From: Pseudohalioglobus sediminis
GTDB taxonomy: Bacteria > Pseudomonadota > Gammaproteobacteria > Pseudomonadales > Halieaceae
Assembly (NCBI RefSeq): GCF_008370495.1
Contig: NZ_VTUX01000003.1
Span: 310,001-374,000 of the forward strand
Length of the DNA stretch: 64,000 nt
Direction: 5' to 3'
The translations under genes were made by a program, and so were the position numbers. Shown piece by piece: positions 43,444-52,186 of this stretch; within the stretch, counting starts at the first letter, position 1, and each line of letters opens with the position of its first letter. Below the pieces are notes generated by a model. It worked only from the letters and a program-made list of their open reading frames with translations, was not told where the DNA came from and ran no database searches.

Positions 43444-45870
43444 TTACATGAAGTTATACTTAAGCCTGACGCCGTAGAATGACTGAGCGCCTCTTGTCAC
43501 CCGCACATATTGCCTGGCAATAAATCCACTGGATTCTGATGAATCGCTATAGAACTCCTCGTCATTGATATTTCTGCCGAACAGCGTTACCTCGTAGCGG
43601 TCTTCTTTGTCTACCATGCTCAGCGAGAAATTCAAAAGCCCGAAGGAATCCTGCACAAGAAGCGGGTCACCATTCAGTGGGAAATTTACCTCGTCCTGCC
43701 ACACATAGTTCACACTGCCATGGATGTCGAAAGAAAGATTATCCAAGGGAAAAATGTGACTGATGCCGATGTTATAGGCCAACTCAGGCGTGTTAGGCGC
43801 ATCCGAGCCGTCCATATCGGTCTGCACCGCCGCGTCCGGATCGGTGACCGGGCTACCGTTCACGTCAATATTACATCCAGTTTCTATGGTTTGCCCGGGC
43901 CAGCAAGGCTGCAAGAGATCTCTGACTTCCGCATCGAGATAGGTGACTGCCGCGGAAATACGTCCATAGTCAGAGTACGCCCAGATCGCGTCGACCTCAA
44001 CACCAAATATATCGAGGTCACCCGCGTTAAGGTTCACAGTCTGAATTGTTCCAGGCAGCAAGGCTGAGGTCTGCAGATCCTCCACATCCTGCCAGAAAAC
44101 CGCGCCGTTGAGCTGTAAGCTATCATCCAGGAGCATGGTCTTCATCCCGAACTCAACAGCCTCAGCCGTTGTGGGCTCAAGAAAAGCTGCGTCTAGGTTT
44201 CCCGTTCTTGAAATGTCCGCCCCGATACCGACAAAGCTTCGGCTTACCGTGGCATACAAATTGGAACTGTCCATGAACTGCCAGGATGCACCCAATCTAG
44301 CAGACCAGTCTGTGTGGTCGGCATCCGCCTCACCGACGGTATGCACCGCGGGCGGTACAGGGTCCGTGAAGTTTACAATATTGTTGTCCAGATCGAACTC
44401 TGAGACGCCTGCACTATCTAGAACCAGATAGGTTGGACTATCGTAGCTTACGTCGACCTCTTCATAGGTCCAGCGGTAACCACCGTAAATATCCAGCGTA
44501 TCCGAAACATGGTAGGTACCATCAAAGAATGCTGAAAACGCTGTCAATTCATCCGTGTTATCTGTTTGTACGGAAGTGGTGTAACCCTCTCCAAAGGCAG
44601 GATCAAACGGGATATACAATGCAAAACCTTCTTTAACGTTCTCCTCAAAATCTGTATAGAACACACCTGCAGTCCAATCGAGTGACTGGCCAGTTTGCTC
44701 TAACCTGAACTCCTGCGTGAAATATTCATTTTCAAATGGACGAGAAAGAGGAATATTACTGGACGGCGTATTGCTGGTATGAGCCAACGCGATGGGCAAG
44801 CCATAACCGCCATTGGAGAGCTGACCTGGCCCGGAATCTATATCGGGATTCACCGCCTCATGCCACTCTCTGTACGCGGATATCGATACAAATCTAAGCG
44901 TTTCGTCGATCTCCCAGGTGAGGTGGGCGGACAGGCCCCAACTATCAAGCTCTTGCTCGGCGAAATCCTTATCATTGAGATTGATCTTGAACATATCGTC
45001 GATCACGCGTTGACCAAGCGCCGGATCGCCATCACCTTGCTGGATTTCCCGCAAATTCAACCCCGGCGCGGGAATACCATCAAGCGAAGGTTCAGCAACG
45101 AGTGTTACTTGTGGAGATAAACCGTGCTCAGCGTCGCGATAGTCGCCGGACAGTAATAGATTCACTGAGTCAGAGAAATTCAGGTCAAGTTGCGCCCGGG
45201 CGCCCCATGACTCAATACCACCACCGTCGTCTCCACCCGGATAAATGTTCTTGAGATGGCCTTTCCTGTCCTGGTAGAACACATTCAGTGATCCTGCGGC
45301 TGTCTCCGTCAGCGGCCCACTCAATCTTGCCCGATACAACTGCTCGTCATCGTCGGTAAAGCTTGCCTCTACATAACCCTCCAACTCTGTACTTGGCCGC
45401 CTGGTAGTAATGTTAATTGCACCGGCTGTGGTATTACGTCCGAACAGGGTGCCTTGCGGGCCCCGCAACACCTCGATTCGCTCCACATCTGCCAGCTCAG
45501 AGATAAACTCACCCGCCCTGGCCAGAGACACGCCGTCGACAACCATGGCGACGCTCGGTTGAATCCCCCCTTCAAAGGTGTAGGAGGCTACACCGCGAAT
45601 ATTGAAGTTGGTGGATGAAGGCGCAAACCCTGCCTGAAAGTTGAGAGACGGGACCGCCTGCGCAAGCGAAACAGTTTCAGTAATGGATTGCTGGTCCAGA
45701 TTCTCGGCCGTTAGCACCGATATCGAAATGGGCACATCCTGGAGATTTTGCTCACGCTTTTGCGCAGTTACCATCACCTCCTCGAGCTGCCCAAGGGCAT
45801 GCTCGGCCACCCCAAGGGAAAGTGTCAGACATCCAGACAAGCCAATTAACTGTTTAATTCTCGGTTTCAT
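43444..45870 (-). CDS. TonB-dependent outer-membrane receptor
   Basis: A receptor of about 808 residues: signal peptide 'LIGLSGCLTLSLGVAEHALG', TonB box (LEEVMVTAQKREQ), plug with 'VERIEVLRGPQGTLFGRNTT' and a large barrel. ATG 45870 is taken as the start; 45879 is possible, and the open frame extends to 45957 without a signal. The barrel ends 'VRLKYNFM': an extra Met follows the usual terminal Phe of the assembly signal. Two operator copies (45968 and 45997) lie 98 and 127 bp upstream. Together with the MFS gene it forms a likely uptake operon. Substrate unknown. Confidence 0.94.
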   Translation of the reverse strand: MKPRIKQLIGLSGCLTLSLGVAEHALGQLEEVMVTAQKREQNLQDVPISISVLTAENLDQQSITETVSLAQAVPSLNFQAGFAPSSTNFNIRGVASYTFEGGIQPSVAMVVDGVSLARAGEFISELADVERIEVLRGPQGTLFGRNTTAGAINITTRRPSTELEGYVEASFTDDDEQLYRARLSGPLTETAAGSLNVFYQDRKGHLKNIYPGGDDGGGIESWGARAQLDLNFSDSVNLLLSGDYRDAEHGLSPQVTLVAEPSLDGIPAPGLNLREIQQGDGDPALGQRVIDDMFKINLNDKDFAEQELDSWGLSAHLTWEIDETLRFVSISAYREWHEAVNPDIDSGPGQLSNGGYGLPIALAHTSNTPSSNIPLSRPFENEYFTQEFRLEQTGQSLDWTAGVFYTDFEENVKEGFALYIPFDPAFGEGYTTSVQTDNTDELTAFSAFFDGTYHVSDTLDIYGGYRWTYEEVDVSYDSPTYLVLDSAGVSEFDLDNNIVNFTDPVPPAVHTVGEADADHTDWSARLGASWQFMDSSNLYATVSRSFVGIGADISRTGNLDAAFLEPTTAEAVEFGMKTMLLDDSLQLNGAVFWQDVEDLQTSALLPGTIQTVNLNAGDLDIFGVEVDAIWAYSDYGRISAAVTYLDAEVRDLLQPCWPGQTIETGCNIDVNGSPVTDPDAAVQTDMDGSDAPNTPELAYNIGISHIFPLDNLSFDIHGSVNYVWQDEVNFPLNGDPLLVQDSFGLLNFSLSMVDKEDRYEVTLFGRNINDEEFYSDSSESSGFIARQYVRVTRGAQSFYGVRLKYNFM

Positions 45871-45967
45871 ATGGGCCATCCCAACTTTATTGTAAGTAGT
45901 CGGACTGCTAAAACTGCACTCCACAAAGGACTGGCCGAAGGAAAACCTCAGGGCCAATCCATCATGC

Positions 45968-45983
45968 TTTACACCTATGCATA
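45968..45983. promoter_or_regulatory. Recurrent operator, site 8
   Basis: TTTACA-CCTA-TGCATA followed by G, preceded by C. One mismatch in the right half (TGC for TGT). Pairs with site 9, 29 bp away, as sites 1 and 2 do before the other TonB gene. Confidence 0.5.
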
Positions 45984-45996
45984 GATTATTTTATTG

Positions 45997-46012
45997 TTTA
46001 CACTTGTGTCAA
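45997..46012. promoter_or_regulatory. Recurrent operator, site 9
   Basis: TTTACA-CTTG-TGTCAA in the TonB receptor upstream region, with the same 4-base centre as site 7. Confidence 0.55.
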
Positions 46013-46080
46013 TATATATCGCCAGACCAGGCTAATGGGTGCCCACGCAAATAGGCCGGTACTGGCCTACAGGACCTGCG

Positions 46081-46242
46081 ATGTCATTCACGAATACCAC
46101 AATCATTGTCACGACAGGCGCGATATCAGTACGCATAGCATGTGGGTTAATAGAGACGAGAGGGTCTCAGCCCAACAAATGTGCTGGCCATACTACGGGC
46201 CAGGTTATAAGCGTCAACGGCGGGTATAGCATGGCCGGCTAG
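46081..46242 (+). pseudogene. SDR relic with large internal deletion
   Basis: A 53-codon frame whose first 30 codons read like an SDR N-terminus ('MSFTNTTIIVTTGAISVRIA', where TTGAISVRI stands for TGxxxGIG) and whose last 15 read like an SDR C-terminus ('TGQVISVNGGYSMAG'). Roughly 190 codons between the two parts are gone, and the nucleotide motif is degraded. No function is expected. It lies in the regulatory gap upstream of the TonB receptor, in divergent orientation, and so may have been a gene driven by sites 8 and 9. Confidence 0.7.
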
Positions 46243-46320
46243 GCCGGCAGTGTCCACACCGCTATTCAGTGAAGGCAACTAAGGGAGTGATACGTTCAAC
46301 AACAGCTTGAACTTCTCCAA

Positions 46321-46815
46321 CTAATCAGAGGAAAGATTGCGCTTATCATCCTCTTTCCACATCGTCATCGGCACATTGGCGTACACAATTTCCAGTGGTC
46401 CATCAGAAATGGTGATGGTGTAATTCCGCTTATTGATGCGCCAGCCTGATTTTGTGCGCTGCCAGAAATCGTGGTAAATACCCCACTGCACCAGGGTTTT
46501 GCCCTCGAACTCACCAGTACCTGCATGGGCGGCACAGAAATATGCATGGCTCTCGGCATTGTCGCCATCTATATCGATTCGTGTATTGGATAAGCCATGT
46601 TGAGTTGCACCGCAAAAAGAATCTTCCAGTAGGTGCGATTTTATTCGGTTAATAACGTTCTCCAGACCGATATCAGCAGTGCCTCCTCCATAATCCCACT
46701 CGATATCTGGAGCAAATATATCAGGTAAAGAACTTAAGTTTTTGTTATCAACACATAAACACCACAAAGATAACTTATCGGAAATTGACTTGTGATCTGA
46801 AAAATTCTTATCCAT
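46321..46815 (-). CDS. SnoaL-like/NTF2-fold protein, AT-richer than neighbours
   Basis: A 164-residue SnoaL_4-type protein ('SISDKLSLWCLCVDNKNLSS' first helix; 'TRIDIDGDNAESHAYFCAAH'; 'FWQRTKSGWRINKRNYT'). The last block is characteristic of bile-acid 7-alpha-dehydratase/SnoaL relatives, so a dehydratase or isomerase role is possible. Its 5' half is visibly AT-richer than the surrounding genes, a hint of separate origin. The start lies 3 bp after the stop of a short frame (46819-46935), suggesting it once followed another gene directly. It is last in the minus run crotonase, SDR, SnoaL. Confidence 0.8.
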   Translation of the reverse strand: MDKNFSDHKSISDKLSLWCLCVDNKNLSSLPDIFAPDIEWDYGGGTADIGLENVINRIKSHLLEDSFCGATQHGLSNTRIDIDGDNAESHAYFCAAHAGTGEFEGKTLVQWGIYHDFWQRTKSGWRINKRNYTITISDGPLEIVYANVPMTMWKEDDKRNLSSD

Positions 46816-46818
46816 GTT

Positions 46819-46935
46819 TTACACCTCTTCCCCATCGTCAGGGGTTAAAACAGGCGTCCCCTGAGAAAATGCTTGTGTATCGTAATGGGTAGTATCGGCA
46901 TGCCAGATCACGCCACGCTCCGCATTGGCACGCAT
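46819..46935 (-). other. Short frame, possible 3' remnant of a lost gene
   Basis: A 38-codon frame ('MRANAERGVIWHADTTHYDT' start, ending 'LTPDDGEEV') stops 3 bp before the SnoaL-like start, the spacing expected of a coupled upstream gene. Its amino-acid composition looks protein-like, and the frame continues four codons upstream of the ATG before a stop. I do not recognise the family. It may be the tail of a deleted gene or a chance frame. Confidence 0.3.
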
Positions 46936-46965
46936 GTAACGGAAATTTTACTCATGCCCTGGAGG

Positions 46966-47751
46966 CTACTTCAGGTCCTGAGTAACAAGAAGCCTGGGTT
47001 GTCCTAGCAGGGAATTCCCGCCACTACAGTGGATGTGCTGCCCTGTTTCAAAGAACTCGGGATGCAGCATCAGGCACACCATTCCCGCAATATCTTCGGG
47101 GGTAGAGATCCGCCCCAGCGGTGTCAGTTCCTTGTAGAGGCCAACAAATTCATCGAAGTCGTTACCCCGCTGCTCGATGCCTTTACGCAGCATCGCCGTA
47201 TCATTGATGGATGGAATGATGGAATTGATGCGCAGCCTCTTCTGCCGATATTCAACCGCAGCCGCCTCTACAAAGCGCTCCGCCGCGGCCTTGGCACAGG
47301 CGTAAGCAGACATCCCGGTTGACACGTCATAGGCCACCAGAGACGAGGTGGTGACAATCGCACCCCCCTCCTCCATCACATCGGCCACCGCACGGACGAA
47401 CCAGTACGTACCGAAGTAGTTCACCTCGGTCATTAGCAGGAGGTGCTCTTCGGTCTCCTCCACAATAGGGCTGCGGGTGGCGAGACCCACGTGATTAACC
47501 GCGAGATCAATCTGGCCAAAGTTCTCGAGCGTGAAATTGACCAGATCGACATTCGCCTGCTTCGAGGTGATATCCGCTTCAAAGGCCAGGCCATCGATCT
47601 CCTGCGCGAGTTCCTTAAGCGGCTGCTCACCGAGTCCCGAAACAACAACCCGGGCGCCTTCCCGGCGCAAGCGGCGCGCCGTGGCGGCTCCCATCCCTCC
47701 TGGTGTTGATGCCCCCATGACTATGGCGGTTTTGCCCTCAAACATACCCAT
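46966..47751 (-). CDS. Short-chain dehydrogenase/reductase
   Basis: A 261-residue SDR. ATG 47751 ('MGMFEGKTAIVMGAS') is chosen because GGAGG lies five bases upstream; the open frame begins 36 bp earlier. The nucleotide loop is 'MGASTPGGMGAATARRL' (about 11-27), longer than the classical TGxxxGIG, followed by 'VVVSGLGEQP'. The catalytic region is 'TSSLVAYDVSTGMSAYACAK'. It is 72 bp downstream of a crotonase and upstream of a SnoaL-like gene. It could be a hydroxyacyl-CoA or alcohol dehydrogenase; the unusual glycine loop makes the coenzyme preference uncertain. Confidence 0.9.
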   Translation of the reverse strand: MGMFEGKTAIVMGASTPGGMGAATARRLRREGARVVVSGLGEQPLKELAQEIDGLAFEADITSKQANVDLVNFTLENFGQIDLAVNHVGLATRSPIVEETEEHLLLMTEVNYFGTYWFVRAVADVMEEGGAIVTTSSLVAYDVSTGMSAYACAKAAAERFVEAAAVEYRQKRLRINSIIPSINDTAMLRKGIEQRGNDFDEFVGLYKELTPLGRISTPEDIAGMVCLMLHPEFFETGQHIHCSGGNSLLGQPRLLVTQDLK

Positions 47752-47823
47752 ATGTACCTCCATTTTCGCCTGAGCCACCAAATTCATTCAGATTTCCATG
47801 CAACCTGACAAACCAGCGCTTAA

Positions 47824-48600
47824 TTACCTCCCCTTCCACTCAGGTGCGCGCTTTTCAGCAAAGGCAGTCGCCCCTTCAATGGCATCCTCACTGGAAAATA
47901 CCGGATCGAGATACTCACCCTGCTTCTGCGCAGCCTCTTCCAGTGTCCAGTCCTGCGCCTGACTCACGACCATCATACTTGCAGCCACAGCCATTGGTCC
48001 GTTTGCCGCAATTTTCGTGGCCATTTCCTGCGCAGCTGCAAAAGCCCCACCACTCTCGACAACACGGTTAATCAGGCCCAGCTCATAGGCACGCTCCGCT
48101 GAAATGAAATCTCCGGTCAAGGCCAGTTCCATGGCGACACGCTCCGGCATCTGCCTGGGCAGTCGGTACAAGCCGCCAGCGCCGGCTGCCAGGCCTCGCT
48201 TGACTTCGGGTATACCAAATTTGGCGTCATCGGCGGCGACAATCATGTCGCAGCTTATGGCCATCTCCATACCGCCGGCCAGCGCATAACCCTCTACTGC
48301 CGCAATAATTGGCTTTTTAGCACGATACTCGGTTAAACCCGCAAATCCTCGGCCTTCGATATAAGGCAATTCACCACTGACAAAACCTTTAAGGTCCATA
48401 CCCGAGCAGAAAGTACCACCCGCGCCAGTAATTACAGCCACTCGCAGATCGGGATCACTTTCCAACTGATCGATCGCAGCGCTCACCCCTTCAGCCAGCG
48501 CCTTATTGGCTGCATTTTTTGCCTTTGGCCGGTTAAGTGTTAACGTCAATACACCATTGTCGATATCAATAATCACTTCACTATCAGAAACCATCTTCAT
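47824..48600 (-). CDS. Enoyl-CoA hydratase (crotonase family)
   Basis: A 258-residue crotonase with both hydratase glutamates in canonical places ('YALAGGMEMAISCDMIVAAD' and 'FGIPEVKRGLAAGAGGLYRL') and the oxyanion loop 'GAGGTFCSGMDLKGF'. It should act on an enoyl-CoA. An ATG two codons downstream is an alternative start. It heads the minus run 48600-46321 and is driven from a short divergent region with two operator copies (48632 and 48658), the nearer only 32 bp from its start codon, a repressor-like position. Confidence 0.92.
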   Translation of the reverse strand: MKMVSDSEVIIDIDNGVLTLTLNRPKAKNAANKALAEGVSAAIDQLESDPDLRVAVITGAGGTFCSGMDLKGFVSGELPYIEGRGFAGLTEYRAKKPIIAAVEGYALAGGMEMAISCDMIVAADDAKFGIPEVKRGLAAGAGGLYRLPRQMPERVAMELALTGDFISAERAYELGLINRVVESGGAFAAAQEMATKIAANGPMAVAASMMVVSQAQDWTLEEAAQKQGEYLDPVFSSEDAIEGATAFAEKRAPEWKGR

Positions 48601-48631
48601 AATCCAAGTTTTGTATTGCTAAAATATATAA

Positions 48632-48647
48632 TAGACACTAATGTAAA
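48632..48647. promoter_or_regulatory. Recurrent operator, site 10
   Basis: TAGACA-CTAA-TGTAAA followed by GTA, 32 bp before the crotonase start, in the divergent crotonase/amidase promoter region. Confidence 0.65.
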
Positions 48648-48657
48648 GTATATATTT

Positions 48658-48673
48658 TATACAGTGCTGTATA
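48658..48673. promoter_or_regulatory. Recurrent operator, site 11
   Basis: TATACA-GTGC-TGTATA, the most symmetric copy: the two half-sites are perfect inverted repeats. It is 26 bp from site 10 and 49 bp before the amidase start. Confidence 0.68.
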
Positions 48674-48721
48674 CTATGTTTTTCTGGAATAAAACCCGCA
48701 GCGACGAGGAATTAGAAAAGC

Positions 48722-50251
48722 ATGGATCGAAGAGATTTCCTTAAGAAGAGTACGGTTCTCGGGCTGTCACTGGCTTCACCAGCCACCAGATCGCTGGAGT
48801 TGAAGACCATGGCCGAGGAAATCACCAGTCTGAGCGCCTCCAGCCTGTCGCGGGCCATTCGAAGCCGGGAAGTCGCCTGTGAAGAAGTGATGCAGGCCTA
48901 CCTGCAGCGTATTCACCGGTACAATCCTGTCTATAACGCGATCGTAAGCCTGGTAGATGATGCGGATTTGTTGAGCCAGGCAAGGCTAGCGGACAAAGCA
49001 CTGCAGAAGGGCGAGTACTGGGGCTGGATGCACGGGATGCCACACGCGGTGAAGGACCTGGCCGATGCGCGAGGATTGGCGTCCAGCTATGGTTCACCGA
49101 TCTTCGCAGGGACAGTCGCCACCCAGGACAGCCTCCCCATCGCCCGGATTCGCGCCCAGGGTGCCATCTTTATCGGCAAAACCAACAGCCCGGAGTTCGG
49201 CCTGGGCTCTCAAACTTACAACGCTGTATTCGGCACTACGCGCAATGCCTACAACCCCGCATTGATTGCGGGCGGCAGTAGCGGGGGGGCCGCAGTCAGT
49301 CTTGCAGCGCAATTGGTACCCGTCGCGGATGGCAGCGACATGATGGGTTCACTGCGAAATCCGGCGGGCTTCAACAATGTGATCGGCTTTCGCCCGAGCC
49401 AGGGAAGAGTACCAAGCCCATCGGCGGAGTCGAAACTGTACTACGACCAGTTGGCGACTGACGGCCCCATGGGCCGCAACGTGGAAGACACCATCCGACT
49501 GCTTGGTACGATGGCCGGCTACGATTCGCGTGCCCCGCTTTCACTGCGGGACACGATACCTCCCTACGAGGAATTCCGGCCGGCTGAGCTCAACAAACTG
49601 CGTATTGGCTGGATGGGGGACTACCAGGGCTACCTCCCCATGGAAGCCGGCGTATTGCCACTGTGTGAATCGGCCATGCAACAACTGTCGATTAACGGAA
49701 CGGTCGTCGAGAACTGCACACCTGACTATGACATGGCCAGGTTATGGAAAACCTGGCTGACATTGCGCCACTGGTCCTGGAGTGACGCCAGGCCACTCTA
49801 CGATAACCCCCAAACCAGGAAGCTGCTGAAACCGGAACTGCAGTGGGAGATCGAAGGTAGCTTTGATATGACAGCCGCGCGAATTTCCGAGGCGGACAAG
49901 GCCCGCTCAGACTGGTATCGGGCGCTGCACAAACTGTTTGAGCGCCATGACCTGCTCGCCCTGCCCACTGCGCAGGTTTTCCCTTTTTCAGCGGATATCC
50001 ACTGGCCAAAAGCCGTCAACGACAAATCTATGGACACCTATCATCGGTGGATGGAGGTTGTCATCGGCGGCACATTGGCGGGGCTCCCTGTGGTCAATCT
50101 GCCCGCAGGGTTTGATTCGGACGGGCGTCCGATGGGTATCCAGTTTATCGGGCCCATGGGCCAGGATCGCAAAGTACTGGAATTCGCAATGGCCTACGAA
50201 GCGGCTACCAACCACCTCGACAAACGCCCTGCCCTGGCAGAGAAACTGTAG
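48722..50251 (+). CDS. Amidase-signature hydrolase with twin-arginine leader
   Basis: A 509-residue amidase-signature enzyme hydrolysing an amide (or ester) bond. The Ser-cisSer-Lys triad is visible: Lys 111 in 'HAVKDLADA', Ser 186 in 'AGGSSGGAAVS' and Ser 210 in 'DMMGSLRNPAG', with the 24-residue Ser spacing of FAAH. The N-terminus 'MDRRDFLKKSTVLGLSLASP' has a twin-arginine motif, so it may be exported. The block before the nucleophile (GSDMMGSLR, where most have GSDIGGSIR) is unusual. It is driven from the shared site 10/11 region and ends tail to tail with a metallohydrolase gene. Confidence 0.92.
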   Translation: MDRRDFLKKSTVLGLSLASPATRSLELKTMAEEITSLSASSLSRAIRSREVACEEVMQAYLQRIHRYNPVYNAIVSLVDDADLLSQARLADKALQKGEYWGWMHGMPHAVKDLADARGLASSYGSPIFAGTVATQDSLPIARIRAQGAIFIGKTNSPEFGLGSQTYNAVFGTTRNAYNPALIAGGSSGGAAVSLAAQLVPVADGSDMMGSLRNPAGFNNVIGFRPSQGRVPSPSAESKLYYDQLATDGPMGRNVEDTIRLLGTMAGYDSRAPLSLRDTIPPYEEFRPAELNKLRIGWMGDYQGYLPMEAGVLPLCESAMQQLSINGTVVENCTPDYDMARLWKTWLTLRHWSWSDARPLYDNPQTRKLLKPELQWEIEGSFDMTAARISEADKARSDWYRALHKLFERHDLLALPTAQVFPFSADIHWPKAVNDKSMDTYHRWMEVVIGGTLAGLPVVNLPAGFDSDGRPMGIQFIGPMGQDRKVLEFAMAYEAATNHLDKRPALAEKL

Positions 50252-50280
50252 TTAGAATTGGGCAGCATTACATATGGGTT

Positions 50281-51471
50281 TCACCGCCCAGGTCTTCGCT
50301 CCCACCACCTGGGGAAATGGGTATCACTGGAAACATCGACCAGCTGGCCGATAACAGGCGCAACGAGAGGAAAATCCTCTTTCTCGGCGAGTCGACTGAT
50401 TGTTTCAATCGGTTCAAACCAACTGTGCAATGCCAGAGTGAACATCCCCCAATGCACAGGAAAATATCTCTGGGCGTTCAGATCGCGAAACGCCATGACA
50501 CCGTCTTCCGGCAGCATGTGGATCATTTTCCAGGCCTCGTTATATTGACCCGTTTCGATGAAGGCAATATCGAACGGCCCGAACCGGTCACCAATTTCTT
50601 TAAAATGCGGGGCATAGCCACTATCGCCACTGAAGTAGACGCTGTGGCGGCCCGATTGCATCACCCAGGAGGCCCAGAGTGACTGATTGCCGCCAAATCC
50701 ACGGCGCCCGGAGTAGTGCTGCGCCGGCGTCGCAGTAAATGTGACTGCCCCGTGCTCCACCGATTCCCACCAATCGCGCTCAATGACACGATTCGAGTCA
50801 ACGCCCCAGGCTGACAAGTGGGATCCCAGGCCCAACGGGACTATAAAATTTGTGTCTTTGTCCGCGAAGTATCTCACTGTATCCGCCTCGAGGTGATCAT
50901 AGTGGTCGTGAGAAATGAGAACGACGTCGATCTCCGGTAACTGCTCTACAGTGGATACCGGCGGCATATAACGGTTCCCGAAAAAGCTGAATGGGCTGGC
51001 GTTACCAAACACAGGATCCACCAGAATAACCGTCCCTTCCATATTCAACAGGAATGAACTGTGCCCAAACCAGATCAGTTTGAGCCCATCGCCTTCAGCC
51101 AGAAAACGCCCATAGTCAGGAATCTGCTGCGGCAGGGCCTGGGCCGGCTCACGCTGGTTTTCGGTGAGGAAGTAATCGCGAATGTTTCGCCAATTGGTCG
51201 CCCTGCGCTGGGCATCATCCATCTCTGACTGGTTTGGGTTAACAAAGCTACCTCGGACGGAGTCATAGTTACCAGACTGCAGGAATCTGTCCCGCAGGCC
51301 AGCGTCCGCGCTACCTCCCAGACTATCCAGCACGCCCAGTGAAAAATACACCACCAAGGCCAGCATAGCGAACAGCCCAGCTGTGCGAAGGTTTTTCAGT
51401 GAAATCCCCCAGGGGACGATGGGCGACCTCCTGCCCCCGAAAAATTTAGAGAAAACCGCGCCAACCTGCAC
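50281..51471 (-). CDS. Metallo-beta-lactamase-fold hydrolase (NAPE-PLD/UlaG-like)
   Basis: A protein of up to 396 residues with an N-terminal hydrophobic segment (about 30-50) and a metallo-beta-lactamase fold. Metal ligands seen: 'SHDHYDHLE' (His 188, His 190, Asp 192, His 193), 'FSGDSGYAPHFKEIG' (about 288) and 'PVHWGMFTL' (about 345), with 'WFGHSSFLLNMEG' before them. This is the layout of N-acyl-phosphatidylethanolamine-hydrolysing phospholipase D and UlaG-type lactonases. It is probably periplasmic and membrane-anchored. The start is uncertain: the frame opens at GTG 51471 without a good ribosome site. Operator site 12 is 42 bp upstream. Confidence 0.87.
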   Translation of the reverse strand: MQVGAVFSKFFGGRRSPIVPWGISLKNLRTAGLFAMLALVVYFSLGVLDSLGGSADAGLRDRFLQSGNYDSVRGSFVNPNQSEMDDAQRRATNWRNIRDYFLTENQREPAQALPQQIPDYGRFLAEGDGLKLIWFGHSSFLLNMEGTVILVDPVFGNASPFSFFGNRYMPPVSTVEQLPEIDVVLISHDHYDHLEADTVRYFADKDTNFIVPLGLGSHLSAWGVDSNRVIERDWWESVEHGAVTFTATPAQHYSGRRGFGGNQSLWASWVMQSGRHSVYFSGDSGYAPHFKEIGDRFGPFDIAFIETGQYNEAWKMIHMLPEDGVMAFRDLNAQRYFPVHWGMFTLALHSWFEPIETISRLAEKEDFPLVAPVIGQLVDVSSDTHFPRWWERRPGR

Positions 51472-51512
51472 TCCGTTAAACTGCCAATTTAGTCCGTCAC
51501 ACTATATATAAC

Positions 51513-51528
51513 TTAACAATCATGTAAA
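51513..51528. promoter_or_regulatory. Recurrent operator, site 12
   Basis: TTAACA-ATCA-TGTAAA followed by AT, between the divergent metallohydrolase (start 51471) and the exported protein gene (start 51597). Confidence 0.58.
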
Positions 51529-51596
51529 ATATTCAAGAGACAGTATACGCTCACTTTTTTCATGTATTTATCGAATAACAGGCCTCAGGAATCCCC

Positions 51597-52169
51597 ATGC
51601 ATCGCAGTCTACTATTCACCGTCACGCTAGCTCTTCTTGCTATCACAATGCCCGCCACTTCCGAAGAACCAGACCAGCACGAGATCTATTTCAGTCACCT
51701 GGAATACGAGTACGGCAACCGGGCTCGTACCTACATCGGCATGGAAGTGGCCGCAAAAGCATCAAGAGACTCAGACAGAGGCCCCTTCTTCCAGGCGTAC
51801 TATGAAATGGAAACGCTCAACCGGGAAATCTATGGCCACATGAAGGAGGAACTTGACGTCGACTACCAGGTCAACTGGTTCGTCGGTATGGGCATAAAAG
51901 CAATTGGCTACCTGGGCTGGCGCTTCCTCGACGCACAATGGTTTGTGGACATGGTCATACCCTATCTTCCCAAGCTGGAGGAGATGCGATCACTGTCAGA
52001 CCCGCAACACCGGCTGTTCTTCGACTATGTTATCGCCCAGGAAGAGGTTCAGCTTGCCGCTAGTCAGGCGGTGGTAGACGGCACTTGGCAAGACGGTGCT
52101 GACCTTATCCAGGCCTTCCTGCCTCAGGCCCGGACGGTACTTGAACAACTCACTCAATCTCCTGACTAA
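51597..52169 (+). CDS. Exported helical protein of unknown function
   Basis: A 190-residue protein with a cleavable signal peptide ('LLFTVTLALLAITMPATSEE') and an all-helical mature part. Glu/His-containing helices ('FFQAYYEMETLNREIYGHMK' and 'FFDYVIAQEEVQLAASQA') recall ferritin-like four-helix bundles, but the metal motifs are not clear enough to claim that. It lies 17 bp upstream of an NhaC-type antiporter with which it is surely co-transcribed, and 69 bp after operator site 12. A periplasmic partner of the transporter is one possibility. Confidence 0.7.
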   Translation: MHRSLLFTVTLALLAITMPATSEEPDQHEIYFSHLEYEYGNRARTYIGMEVAAKASRDSDRGPFFQAYYEMETLNREIYGHMKEELDVDYQVNWFVGMGIKAIGYLGWRFLDAQWFVDMVIPYLPKLEEMRSLSDPQHRLFFDYVIAQEEVQLAASQAVVDGTWQDGADLIQAFLPQARTVLEQLTQSPD

Positions 52170-52186
52170 TACGCGGACCTTGGCCA

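Noticed and set aside
46819-46827. TTTACACC near the SnoaL start at 46815 as an operator
   Set aside because: No TGTAAA-like half follows at the fixed 4-bp distance, and it lies at the end of a short frame.
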